Below, piece after piece: positions 9,116 to 18,329 of a stretch of DNA of 64,000 bases. A model generated the notes under the pieces. The model worked only from the letters and a program-made list of their open reading frames with translations. It had not been told where the DNA came from and made no database searches. The stretch comes from Butyrivibrio sp. (GTDB lineage Bacteria; Bacillota; Clostridia; Lachnospirales; Lachnospiraceae). Made by a program: the position numbers and the translations under genes. The stretch's first letter is position 1. Every line of letters begins with the position of its first letter. The stretch is taken from assembly GCA_017620235.1 (NCBI GenBank), contig JAFZQT010000047.1, forward strand, positions 1 to 64,000, given 5' to 3'.

Positions 9116-10402
9116 TTATGCTTTGGCCAAAATAAGCTTTTCTAAATATGCGATTCTTGCGCAAACGGTAAAGATATCTGCTGCCTGCTCAAGTTCCTCG
9201 ATAGGAGGAAGAGAAGGAGCGAATCTGATAACCGAATCATTAGGATCCATGTGGTAAGGGAAAGGAGCACCTGCGGGAGTTAAGATAACCCCGGCTTCTT
9301 TCGCAAGTTCCACAATTCGTGATGCAGTGCCCTTAGGTGCTTCGTAAGTGATGAAATAACCACCCTTTGGAGAAGTCCAGGTTCCGCATCCTGTATCACC
9401 AAGATCTCTTTCCATAGTTTTGATAACCATTTCGAACTTAGGTCTGAGAATCTTAGCATGTCTTTTCATATGATCGTCAACAGATTCAACATCCATAAAG
9501 TATCTCGCATGACGAAGCATATTGATCTTATCAAATCCGATAGTCTGAACAGTAAGAGTTTTCTTAAGCTCCTGTCTGTTAGCATTGTTGCAAGCGATAG
9601 CAGCAATTCCGCCACCTGCAAAAGTAATCTTTGATGTTGAAGCAAACTCAAATACAAGGCTTGGATTATCTGCTTCTTCACATTCATGAAGGATATTTAA
9701 AATCTTGCATTTTTCTTTGTATAAATGGTGTACAGCGTAAGCATTATCCCAGAAGATTCTGAAGTCCTTGGCTGCAGGCTTAAGGTTTGCCATGCGGCGG
9801 ACAACTTCATCCGAATATACAACACCCTGAGGGTTTGAGTACTTCGGAACGCACCAGATTCCCTTAATGGAATCATCTTTAGATACGAGCTCCTCGATCA
9901 TATCCATATCGGGACCGTCTTCATGCATGGGGATGTTGATCATTTCAAATCCAAAATGCTGTGTTATCGCAAAGTGTCTGTCATATCCGGGAACGGGGCA
10001 GAGCCACTTAACTTTTTCAAGCTTACACCAGGGGGTACATCCACCAAAACCAAACATATATCCGCGTGCAACGGTATCAAACATTATGTTCAAAGAAGAG
10101 TTACCGCAAACAATAACCTGCTCAGGCTGACAATCCATTATCTCAGCCATCAGATGCTGTGCTTCAACGATACCTTCCAAGCAACCATAGTTTCTTGTTT
10201 CAACGCCGTTCATGCATCTCATTAAAGACTTACCGTCTAAAATATCGAAAATAGGCATAGAAAGATTGAGCTGTTCAACAGAGGGCTTTCCTCGGCTCAT
10301 ATCGAGTTTAAGGCCTTTTGCTTGCCACTGTTTGTATTCGTTTGAAAGTAGTTCTTTTTCTTTAATTAATTCATCTTGTGACAGTTCGCTGTACTTTTTC
10401 AT
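9116..10402 (-). CDS. PLP-dependent aminotransferase (MocR-like aminotransferase family, aspartate aminotransferase-like)
   Basis: A fold-type I aminotransferase of about 428 residues. The start at 10402 follows an AGAGGA site; a frame from 10429 has none. The PLP lysine is Lys258 in the STSK segment. The N-terminal DMSRGKPS stretch and the C-terminal DSVIRFAPSLP stretch match the PF12897 family, which includes the class Ic aspartate aminotransferase of Corynebacterium. It most likely transfers an amino group between aspartate (or a similar amino acid) and 2-oxoglutarate. The exact substrate is inferred. It is a single-gene unit. Confidence 0.9.
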   Translation of the reverse strand: MKKYSELSQDELIKEKELLSNEYKQWQAKGLKLDMSRGKPSVEQLNLSMPIFDILDGKSLMRCMNGVETRNYGCLEGIVEAQHLMAEIMDCQPEQVIVCGNSSLNIMFDTVARGYMFGFGGCTPWCKLEKVKWLCPVPGYDRHFAITQHFGFEMINIPMHEDGPDMDMIEELVSKDDSIKGIWCVPKYSNPQGVVYSDEVVRRMANLKPAAKDFRIFWDNAYAVHHLYKEKCKILNILHECEEADNPSLVFEFASTSKITFAGGGIAAIACNNANRQELKKTLTVQTIGFDKINMLRHARYFMDVESVDDHMKRHAKILRPKFEMVIKTMERDLGDTGCGTWTSPKGGYFITYEAPKGTASRIVELAKEAGVILTPAGAPFPYHMDPNDSVIRFAPSLPPIEELEQAADIFTVCARIAYLEKLILAKA

Positions 10403-10581
10403 AATCAATCCTCTAAATATTGTATACAAGTATTTTGGTATGTATCTAACATATTATTGCAGTAACATCCTGACAAGTCAAGCCTTAATCTTGCATGCCG
10501 TTATAATGCGAAATCAAAAATTTGGTATAATAAAGGTGTCACAAGTCATATAGAAACAGGCATTTTATATGGAGGACGGAA

Positions 10582-10938
10582 ATGGAAGGATTATACAATA
10601 TTTCTGAAACAGTACTGAGATATGCCGTAGAGTATTCCACACTTCTTCTGGAACTGTTTGGTATCTGTATTCTTGTATTTACTGCCGTAAAGTGCTTTAT
10701 ATTCTGGTTAAAAAAGGATGAGTCTATAAGACTTGAACTTGCACAGGGAATAGCTCTTGCATTGGAGTTTAAGTTAGGTGGAGAGGTTCTGAGGACCGTT
10801 GTTGTAAGAGAATGGTCTGAACTTGGAATCCTGGGAGCTATTATCGCACTCAGAGCGACGCTGACATTTTTAATCCATTGGGAGATTGAAAAAGAAAAAA
10901 TTGCATTGCAACCTAAGGAGCAGGTTGATAAAAAATAA
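10582..10938 (+). CDS. DUF1622 small membrane protein
   Basis: 118 residues with three hydrophobic segments, at about 15-45, 50-75 with a polar break, and 85-105. The central LAQGIALALEFKLGGEVLRTVV stretch and the RATLTFLIHWEIE end are characteristic of DUF1622. The role of this family is unknown. The start follows GGAGG. It stands alone, followed by a long gene-free region with inverted repeats. Confidence 0.88.
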   Translation: MEGLYNISETVLRYAVEYSTLLLELFGICILVFTAVKCFIFWLKKDESIRLELAQGIALALEFKLGGEVLRTVVVREWSELGILGAIIALRATLTFLIHWEIEKEKIALQPKEQVDKK

Positions 10939-11326
10939 AAGATATTCCCTCTTGACTGAGCTGTCCGTATTGCAGGATAATTAGGACCAGTCATGAGGGA
11001 TTGTTAGATACGTAGAAAAAGAATAATTTCTTTGTAAAGACGCTTATTCCTGAAATAGCGAAAGAACTGTACGGTATTTAAACTCCGCAATTTTAAATAC
11101 CATTTGATCAAAGTAAAAACGATTAACCGCAGTCCCTGCAAACCGCACTAGCTATTTTCACTTCTTTGTGTGTTCTTTTTGTGAAGGAATGGTGTTCATT
11201 CTGTGAACATGATTGAAGGTGAAACTAAATTTAATTTTTCGAAAAAACGACAATAATAAAATATCATAATGACATTAATTACGGAGCGATTCGTATATTA
11301 TATTAAAGTAGTAAAGGAAAAATTAT
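10939..11326. other. 388-bp gene-free region rich in inverted and near-direct repeats
   Basis: No open frame with a ribosome site is visible. A 13-base inverted repeat with one mismatch (10946-10958 with 10988-11000) encloses a smaller stem (GTCC/GGAC). A second repeat at 11041-11060 is imperfect. A third (11073-11082 with 11092-11101) is perfect over 10 bases. Two similar GTGTTC-N5-GTGAA blocks lie at about 11169-11185 and 11192-11208. None has a clear terminator T-run. The region could encode a structured RNA or hold operator sites for the phosphatase gene downstream. No known riboswitch class is recognised. Confidence 0.4.
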
Positions 11327-11860
11327 ATGGACCATTTTTATTTTGTGCGACACGGAGAGACTATCTGGAATGTTGAAAACAAGATCTGTGGAGCGACGGA
11401 TATTGCATTGACTGAGAAAGGACATGAGCAGGCGATAGAGGTTGGACGTTTGATCATTGAAAAAAATATAAAGGCAGACGAGATTCTCACTTCTCCGCTG
11501 ATGAGAGCGTATGATACGGCTAAGCATATTTCAGAGGTTACAAATATTCCGATGAAAGTTGAGCAGCGCCTTATAGAGCAGAATTTTGGCATATACGAAT
11601 CAACTCCCCGTGACGGATTGGAATTTCATGAAGCCAAAAAGCACATGGCGAGCCGCTTTAAAACCGGTGAATCAATGATGCAAATGGCGCAGAGAATATA
11701 TAATCTTCTGGATGATATAAAGAAATCTGACAAAGAATACATACTGGTTGCGCATAACGGAATCGTAAGGATCGTCGAATCTTATTTCAGAGAAATGGAC
11801 AACGAAGAGTTTTCAAAATTTGGAATAGATAATTGCGAAGTCAGAAGATATGACTTTTAA
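11327..11860 (+). CDS. histidine phosphatase family protein (phosphoglycerate mutase-like)
   Basis: 177 residues opening with the RHGE motif (residues 8-11), whose histidine forms the phospho-enzyme, plus a second conserved histidine in VAHNG near 146. The size fits the cofactor-dependent phosphatase branch such as CobC/PhoE-like proteins rather than true glycolytic mutase. The substrate is unknown. It has an AAAGGA site 9 bases upstream and is followed by a strong terminator shared with the convergent HD-GYP gene. Confidence 0.92.
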   Translation: MDHFYFVRHGETIWNVENKICGATDIALTEKGHEQAIEVGRLIIEKNIKADEILTSPLMRAYDTAKHISEVTNIPMKVEQRLIEQNFGIYESTPRDGLEFHEAKKHMASRFKTGESMMQMAQRIYNLLDDIKKSDKEYILVAHNGIVRIVESYFREMDNEEFSKFGIDNCEVRRYDF

Positions 11861-11879
11861 AAAGTTAATAAGAAAAGCT

Positions 11880-11935
11880 AAGCTCTCGTGATCTATACAA
11901 AGGATTTTGTATAAATTACGAGAGCTTATTTTTTT
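11880..11935. terminator. bidirectional terminator with nested stem
   Basis: The outer arms 11880-11892 and 11915-11927 pair closely. An inner TATACAAA/TTTGTATA stem extends the hairpin, and a run of seven Ts follows. It separates the phosphatase gene from the convergent HD-GYP gene. Confidence 0.88.
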
Positions 11936-11947
11936 GAATATATATTT

Positions 11948-13042
11948 TCATATGACCTTTAATATTTTTAATGAATTTTCAAATGGATTGATAACGGAGC
12001 CGTCAGATAGTTGCACAAGGGGATGACTTCTGTCGCGATTATTGATAAAAACAATAGTCCCCCGTTGTCCGTTACTTAATAAAACAGTATTTCCTACATA
12101 CGTCTCAGATATGCGATCAAGAAATGTAAGAGCGATATTGCCATTACATAAACTAAACCATTCGTCGTTAAGTGTGCCGACTGCTTCGAAAGGAGTCATT
12201 GCTTTTTTGTATGGTGTTTCTCTTGTATCAAAATCATATCTGCCTGCAAGTCCGACAATCTGAGCATATTCAGAAATCTCACCTATTCCAAGAGACATCG
12301 GATAACCTTTTTTATCAATCTGTTCGTGATGTTGCAGAACAGCACGCTTTATTTCTTTGTTTAAAGAGGATTTTTTCAGCATCATGAATCCTTCAAATGG
12401 GTGGGTTTTAATAAGCTGCTCCTCTTCGATGGTGAGAGGGGTCGCTTTGTTTAAAATATGTTCCGGAATAACCAGTTTTCCGATGTCGTGAAAAAGACCT
12501 GATACAGCAGCAATATCTGCTTTCAGTTCAGAGTATCCACACCATTTTGCTAACAGATAAGATATGATTGACGTTGAAACGCTATGATCGTACAAACTTT
12601 CAGAAATGCTTTTTGCCATAGAAACATAATTAAGCAGATCAACATTATCGCTGGAGCGATATACTATTCTGATAATGTCTTCGGAAAGATCGTAAGTATT
12701 ACTTAAATAGCCGTCTTTTATTGCTTTGAATTTATTTCTTACATTGTCTGCGACTCTCATGTAGTCATTCTTAAATGCTTTATATTCAGATGTCTCTGAT
12801 AAATACTCTCGATGCGTTCGTAATATTCCGCTGATATCTTTTTTGATCGAATCGATATTGAAGTCGCTTTCGCTGTTGTTGTCTTCAATAGGAACATAGA
12901 TAACATTATTTCTTTTTAATGTGTCTATTGTGCTTTTTGAAACGGAAGATCCCTTTGTAATGACGGTCCTTCCGTGATTTCCAACGATATTGACACTTAT
13001 TATATCCCCAATTTTCAGTTCCCTTATGTATACTCTTTTCAT
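11948..13042 (-). CDS. HD-GYP domain protein, predicted cyclic di-GMP phosphodiesterase
   Basis: 364 residues. The N-terminal 130 form a DUF3391-like or helical regulatory part. The HD-GYP domain covers about 130-310, with H153, the HD pair at 185-186 in FHDIGK, HHE at 238-240 and GYP at 246-248, so the metal site is intact. It should hydrolyse c-di-GMP and thereby oppose the GGDEF protein at 3958-5379. No membrane segment or receiver domain is seen. It is monocistronic, upstream of and divergent from the surface locus. Confidence 0.92.
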   Translation of the reverse strand: MKRVYIRELKIGDIISVNIVGNHGRTVITKGSSVSKSTIDTLKRNNVIYVPIEDNNSESDFNIDSIKKDISGILRTHREYLSETSEYKAFKNDYMRVADNVRNKFKAIKDGYLSNTYDLSEDIIRIVYRSSDNVDLLNYVSMAKSISESLYDHSVSTSIISYLLAKWCGYSELKADIAAVSGLFHDIGKLVIPEHILNKATPLTIEEEQLIKTHPFEGFMMLKKSSLNKEIKRAVLQHHEQIDKKGYPMSLGIGEISEYAQIVGLAGRYDFDTRETPYKKAMTPFEAVGTLNDEWFSLCNGNIALTFLDRISETYVGNTVLLSNGQRGTIVFINNRDRSHPLVQLSDGSVINPFENSLKILKVI

Positions 13043-13214
13043 TTATATTTACCTCATGGCGTCTGCTGAATTTTATTATACATAAAAGATAAATGCAATA
13101 AAACGTAACAGTATTTTATAAATATTTTATCTAAATTAGCTTCTTTTTTTGATATCTATAAAAAAATTCCCATATTACAAATGAGAACAAATAGAAAAAA
13201 ATGAGGTAAAGATC

Positions 13215-13769
13215 ATGTCAAGAAGATATACGCTCTCTGATTATCGGGCAGAAAATTATTCAGATAAGGATATGTTAGATTGGCTGGATGGAATGGAATA
13301 TAAAAATATGAAAGAATTGGCAGCAAAAATTGTTAAGTGGTATGGAATGAGAAAAGTAGAAAAAAATCATGAAGAGCTTTCAAAGGCAATTGATAATTTG
13401 GAAAAGGAAGGTCTGATTGAAAAATACATGGTTAACGGAAAGACAGCTTTTCGGATCACTAATGAAGGAAAAGATTTTGTATATAAGCATCATAATGACG
13501 GCGCGTCGGATAGTATAAATCCACTAATTGTTGATATCAACAAAGAAAAAGAAAGGAAGATCACTGAAAGAGTCATGCAGACCTATAAGAAAAAAGAAGC
13601 TCGCGATGAACTTCTCAATGCATGTTCTAAGCTTCAGTTCATCCTCACCTCAAAAGATGCGGATAATCTTAGCAAGGCAGAATTTGATGATATTCGCAAG
13701 TTGTTAAAAGAAATAGTTGAAAAAGAAATAGAGCTTAGAAAGCAGTTTGGTGTTGAACCCACTGCTTGA
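13215..13769 (+). CDS. winged-helix-like hypothetical protein
   Basis: 184 residues, soluble and highly charged. Residues 30-95 have a winged-helix pattern: helices, then an NLEKEGLIEKY recognition-helix-like stretch and a wing with an FRITNEGKDF end, typical of transcription regulators. A long helical C-terminal region may dimerise. The start follows GAGGT. It lies 40 bases before a DUF5688 gene and may be cotranscribed with it at the head of the surface locus. A regulatory role is inferred only. Confidence 0.7.
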   Translation: MSRRYTLSDYRAENYSDKDMLDWLDGMEYKNMKELAAKIVKWYGMRKVEKNHEELSKAIDNLEKEGLIEKYMVNGKTAFRITNEGKDFVYKHHNDGASDSINPLIVDINKEKERKITERVMQTYKKKEARDELLNACSKLQFILTSKDADNLSKAEFDDIRKLLKEIVEKEIELRKQFGVEPTA

Positions 13770-13809
13770 AAAGTGAATGAAAAACTCTTTTTTGTCAGCG
13801 AGGAGTGCT

Positions 13810-14922
13810 ATGAAATTAGATACAAAAACAATTGGGGAACTCTGTTTTAAGCTGGGAACTAAAATTCCGGAAGCAGAGATAACCGTTATCAAAGCCAAAG
13901 ATATAGATGAAGTTATACCTGCGGAAGGACATGAACAAGACGACATTATCAAATTGACGGAAGGCGATAAATGCTTTGGGCTTAATCTTACAGAGCTTGT
14001 TGAGGGAATAGACTCAATTGAAGATATGCTTACTTTTATTGAGTACCAGTATTCAAATGAGTATATTATGTCGGAAAAAAATGAGGACCGGCTTAAAAAT
14101 GATATTCAAAACTTTGAAAAGATTGTGGATAAGCTGTTTATTGTCGTCGAAAAAACAGCGGACACAGATAATGGTGAATCGGAAGGATTATGCACAAAAC
14201 CGTTGAAAGGTACTGATCTTTCAATGTTTGTTCTTCTTGATATAAGCGAATACTGTCACGAAATGACCGATCAGGAAAAAAAGGTTTTCTTCATTCCTGT
14301 AGAACTATGTGAAGAACTTTGGGAGATTTCTCAGGAAAAACTTTTTGAGATAGCGATTGAAAATACCGGAAATGTGGCGTATGCCAAAGCAGCGGATGAT
14401 CTCATCGATAAGGATATGACGGATGAAGAAAAACAAAGTATTGATGAGGCATACAGGCAGGGAAAAGAGTTAGAAAAGTTTGAGAGAGAAAACAGCAACA
14501 CAGAAGATGAAACTCATTCTTATGACGACTGGGATGATTATGAGAGTGACTGGGACGAGGAAACAGAAAAAACTGAAGAAAAGGCAGAAGAGACGGAACA
14601 GATAGATGAAGATCTGTATTCGATTGATGCAAATGCACTTTGTCTGTACGGACCACATGGATTATATGGGCTTAGCACAATTTGTGACAGGCGATTTATG
14701 ATGGAACTTTGCAATGAAAAGATGGTACAGGCAGCGTACATATTCCCACTGAGTCAGCATGAATGTCTGTTTTTACCTGATATTGGATATGACCGTTTTC
14801 TACTGAGAAAGGATTTTAAAGAAGATCTGCAAAATATTAAGGCGGATGATGACATGCTATATCCTGCGATCAGTGAAAATATCTACAGATATTCGCTTTC
14901 AGAAGGGCTAAGTATTGTCTGA
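13810..14922 (+). CDS. DUF5688-family protein with acidic linker
   Basis: The start at 13810 has an AGGAG site directly upstream; a longer frame from 13777 lacks one. The 370-residue protein resembles DUF5688 proteins, common in Lachnospiraceae and of unknown function. It has no signal peptide. An Asp/Glu-rich low-complexity stretch (about 215-275) interrupts the family region, and the conserved LCLYGPHGLYG block follows it. DUF5688 genes often accompany accessory and surface genes, and here it sits 28 bases before a large exported protein. No function is proposed. Confidence 0.75.
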   Translation: MKLDTKTIGELCFKLGTKIPEAEITVIKAKDIDEVIPAEGHEQDDIIKLTEGDKCFGLNLTELVEGIDSIEDMLTFIEYQYSNEYIMSEKNEDRLKNDIQNFEKIVDKLFIVVEKTADTDNGESEGLCTKPLKGTDLSMFVLLDISEYCHEMTDQEKKVFFIPVELCEELWEISQEKLFEIAIENTGNVAYAKAADDLIDKDMTDEEKQSIDEAYRQGKELEKFERENSNTEDETHSYDDWDDYESDWDEETEKTEEKAEETEQIDEDLYSIDANALCLYGPHGLYGLSTICDRRFMMELCNEKMVQAAYIFPLSQHECLFLPDIGYDRFLLRKDFKEDLQNIKADDDMLYPAISENIYRYSLSEGLSIV

Positions 14923-14950
14923 TAAAAGACATATATAACAAGGAGAGGAT

Positions 14951-17900
14951 ATGAAAATCAAGGCAATAAAGAAAAAAGTTTTTAAACCTTTAGTTTGTGT
15001 GATGACGGCATCTGCTGTTATGACAGGTGTTTGCGGCGCGGAAAACGAAGCGATTAATCCTACCAGGATATTTGCCGCTACACAGGATACGCCGGTATTA
15101 GAGAATAAGACGGGAAATCTTAGTTGGAGCATCTCTGACGGAACTCTTACTTTTAAAGGTGATAAAAGCGGAAATATCATTATACCGGATTATACCGATA
15201 ATACGGGAGATAATCCTGCACCATGGAGTTCGTCAAAATCTGCTGTCGGATACAGCCGAATTGTTTTCGATTGTACAAAAAAAGTTGTGATAGGAGAAAA
15301 TGCTTTTGTACGTGACAATAACAATAAATCTCTTGGAAGTATAACCGTAAAGGGAACGAGTGGAAAAATATCGAAAGGTGCATTTAACGGACATACAAAG
15401 ATTTCATTCCTGGCGCTTTATTGTGCGCCCGCGATTGAAGAAAATGCATTTGAAAAAGATGCAGTTCAGAGAGTGGCTTTTTATAATAACAAACCGGTAG
15501 AAGGATTGAAGTTTGCAATTGGAAGTAAGACAGTTGCCGATGTACATATTGATATAAACTCTGAGCTAAAAAAGCAGCTTGAAGACATCGGTGTTGCCAA
15601 AATAGATCAGAATCTTTGTGATAAAAAAGAGATGTCTGAAGAACAACCGGATAATATATTTAAGACCACTTATAAATGTAGTGTTTGCGGGTATTCCCAA
15701 ACAAGCCCTTCATCATTTAAAACAAATTATATAGTTGAAGGTATCGATTCAAAGTTTTTTGAGAACTATAAAAAGAGTCTCGAAGAAAAGGGCATTGAGT
15801 TAAAAGACACCGATGTTCGTAGGAAGGAGAGAACAGGCGTCACTGTTGCAAGTGATTCCGGCAAACTCGAAGCATTTAAAGATATGTTTGGCTATAAGAT
15901 TGACAGGGATCATTTTGTAGTGACTGACAGTAAAGGAAATACTATAGCAACATCATCGTGCGATGCGGGATTCACACCTGAAAAATATCCTGAAAAGATC
16001 ACATCAAGAAGTGAAGAGTTCAATATTAAAATGAAATATACTCCGGCTGACACTGTTTTTCACTTGAATGGCGGAGAACATTATAAGAAGGAGCTCAAAG
16101 ATATTCATAGGGACGGACTTGTCCTGAAACTTCCGGAACTAAAAAGCGATGAGAGAAATTATGAGTTTATTGGTTGGAAACTTGAAAAGATAAATGACCG
16201 CAACATTGATATTCTTAACAGCAATAATCTTTATGATGAGAGTAAGATCATAAAGGCCGGAGAGTATGATCTTGTTGATTTCTATACAGATATGGCGCTA
16301 CTTGGTAAGGATACAGGTAATTGCGATTACACTTTCAAGGCGGTTTGGACTGAACTCGGAAGTTTTGACCTTGTCTTTGATCCGAACGGGGCAGCAGGAA
16401 CTGCGATCACAGAAAAGCGCTTCCTCAATCCCGACAAGGCTGAGCCTGCCGGAGAACATTTTGAAACAGCAGGAAAGCCCGGATATATTTTCACGGGATG
16501 GAATACTGAGCCGGATGGAAAAGGCATTTCTATTGATGTACTTGATAAGGTAAGTGGAGCATCTTTTGGAAATACTGAAATTGAAAAGAATACGAAAGTA
16601 ACACTTTATGCGCAGTGGGCGGCACCTCGCAAAGTAAATATAGCTTTTGAATGGAATGATAATGATAACAGCGATGGAAGAAGACCGGAAAATATAGATT
16701 TAAAGCTGGTTACATCAAGTAAAATTCGTACCGAAGATAATATATATAATATAAGCACAGATAAAAATTCTGAACTTATTGTTCCTTCAAAGCATGCGAA
16801 AGCTGCGTTCGACAGTAATGGTGAAATAAAAGAATTTGCAACTGCGGATTCTTCTATGGAAGTAAGAATAAGTGATTCGTTCAGAAATCCTCATGGATAT
16901 GTTGCAGAGATTAAGAGTCCTTCCGAAAATAATTATGTTATCTCCATGAGCTATGTAAATCAGAAAACAAGCCGCGAAGTAAAGATTTCTTTTAAGGACA
17001 ACGACAACAATGACGGAAAGAGACCATCTGAACTAAAGCTTGTTTTAAAAGATAAAGAAGATAAAAGATATGAAAAAGAAGTAAAGATAAACGGAACAGA
17101 GAATGTAGCGGAGTTTAAAGACCTCAATGTCTGGTATGGAAAAGGTCTTAAGAATGAGTTTGTTCTGGCAACCCCCGAAGCAAAGGGTTATACATTTAAA
17201 GTAAACGGAACCACCATTACAGCTGAGCATAAAGATGAGACAGTTGACTATACCGTTAAGACGGTTTGGAAAGACAACAATGATGCTGCAAAGAAAAGAC
17301 CTGATACGTATTCAGTGACTCTGGAAGGTGATGGAAATAACAGATATACCCAGAATATTTCAGGAAATGGTGCTAATACTATAGAAGGTGCTAAGCATTA
17401 TTACCGCGGAAAAGAGATTGCATATAACGTATCTGTAAGCAGCATCTCAGGGTATACATCCGATGTTTCTGTTAACGGAAATGAGATTACAGTCACTTAC
17501 GAATATAAGGAAAAAGAAAGCACTACTTCCGATAAAACAACGAAAAACTCAAAAGGAAAAACCAATACGACAAGAGCCAAAAGCACGTCTCCTGTAGAAA
17601 AGAGATCATCCGGTGACGGCAGTAAACAAAAATCTTCAAATAAAGACAATGCTTCATCAAGACTTCAGGATGATGACTACTCGAATTTTACGGTTCGACT
17701 CATATGGGATGATGAAGGAAATAAAGAAGGCAGAAAAAATGTTACGGTCGCTCTTATAGGAAGTGATGATAATTCTTATTCAGGTTTGCTTACGGAAGAA
17801 AATGGATATACTTATGTGTTTTCACATATTCCTCTTATCGAAGAAGACGGAACTATCATAAAATATAATGTGGTACCGAATACGATAAGTGGTTATAAAT

Positions 17901-18199
17901 CTTCTGTTTATACGGATCGCAATAATCCTGTAAGATTTACGATCACAAATAGAAAAGACACAGAAAAGACGGTAGGGAATGTAGTAGAGAATGTAGTAGG
18001 ATCCAAAGAACTGTCTCCTGTACTCGAAGATGCAAGTGATCATGACGGAAAAGGTGATTTAGGAGAACTGGAAATATCTGATCTAAATATGAATAAAGAT
18101 TATAAGCAGAAAGGTCTTATCGGAATAGCTGTTGCTATTGGAACAGTGCTTACAGCAATCGTTGCACTTCTGTTTATAAAAAAGAAAAAAAGACGATAA
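14951..18199 (+). CDS. large surface protein with InlB-type and Cna-B-type repeats
   Basis: 1082 residues. A basic N-terminus and hydrophobic stretch (about 1-30) form a signal peptide. A BspA-like region follows (about 55-190). InlB B-type (Listeria-Bacteroides) repeats lie at about 370-420 and 477-555. Four Cna-B-like domains start near 560, 675, 766 and 913, each opening with a V-x-W/F-x-D-N/D pattern. A Ser/Thr/Lys-rich spacer lies at about 850-905. The C-terminus is one membrane helix (about 1055-1076) plus KKKKRR. No LPxTG-like sorting motif is seen before the helix, so it may stay membrane-anchored. Probably an adhesin or stalk protein. Its start has AAGGAGAGG. Confidence 0.85.
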   Translation: MKIKAIKKKVFKPLVCVMTASAVMTGVCGAENEAINPTRIFAATQDTPVLENKTGNLSWSISDGTLTFKGDKSGNIIIPDYTDNTGDNPAPWSSSKSAVGYSRIVFDCTKKVVIGENAFVRDNNNKSLGSITVKGTSGKISKGAFNGHTKISFLALYCAPAIEENAFEKDAVQRVAFYNNKPVEGLKFAIGSKTVADVHIDINSELKKQLEDIGVAKIDQNLCDKKEMSEEQPDNIFKTTYKCSVCGYSQTSPSSFKTNYIVEGIDSKFFENYKKSLEEKGIELKDTDVRRKERTGVTVASDSGKLEAFKDMFGYKIDRDHFVVTDSKGNTIATSSCDAGFTPEKYPEKITSRSEEFNIKMKYTPADTVFHLNGGEHYKKELKDIHRDGLVLKLPELKSDERNYEFIGWKLEKINDRNIDILNSNNLYDESKIIKAGEYDLVDFYTDMALLGKDTGNCDYTFKAVWTELGSFDLVFDPNGAAGTAITEKRFLNPDKAEPAGEHFETAGKPGYIFTGWNTEPDGKGISIDVLDKVSGASFGNTEIEKNTKVTLYAQWAAPRKVNIAFEWNDNDNSDGRRPENIDLKLVTSSKIRTEDNIYNISTDKNSELIVPSKHAKAAFDSNGEIKEFATADSSMEVRISDSFRNPHGYVAEIKSPSENNYVISMSYVNQKTSREVKISFKDNDNNDGKRPSELKLVLKDKEDKRYEKEVKINGTENVAEFKDLNVWYGKGLKNEFVLATPEAKGYTFKVNGTTITAEHKDETVDYTVKTVWKDNNDAAKKRPDTYSVTLEGDGNNRYTQNISGNGANTIEGAKHYYRGKEIAYNVSVSSISGYTSDVSVNGNEITVTYEYKEKESTTSDKTTKNSKGKTNTTRAKSTSPVEKRSSGDGSKQKSSNKDNASSRLQDDDYSNFTVRLIWDDEGNKEGRKNVTVALIGSDDNSYSGLLTEENGYTYVFSHIPLIEEDGTIIKYNVVPNTISGYKSSVYTDRNNPVRFTITNRKDTEKTVGNVVENVVGSKELSPVLEDASDHDGKGDLGELEISDLNMNKDYKQKGLIGIAVAIGTVLTAIVALLFIKKKKRR

Positions 18200-18210
18200 G
18201 TTTTTAAATA

Positions 18211-18247
18211 AAAAGAACGTTGGATGAAAATCTAACGTTCTTTTTTT
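18211..18247 (+). terminator. Rho-independent terminator
   Basis: A 13-bp stem (18211-18223 with 18230-18242, one wobble), a short loop and a T-run. It ends the 1082-residue surface protein gene, so the following genes probably have their own promoter. Confidence 0.8.
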
Positions 18248-18329
18248 ATTTCAAAAATGAATTTCCATATTAGATGTAAGGAATAAAGAATTTATTGCCA
18301 GTAAATAAATCCATGGAGGAAACAGATAA

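Noticed and set aside
10539..10994. 151-residue frame on the minus strand over the DUF1622 gene
   Set aside because: It is antisense to a recognisable family member, has no ribosome site and reads as low-complexity shadow.
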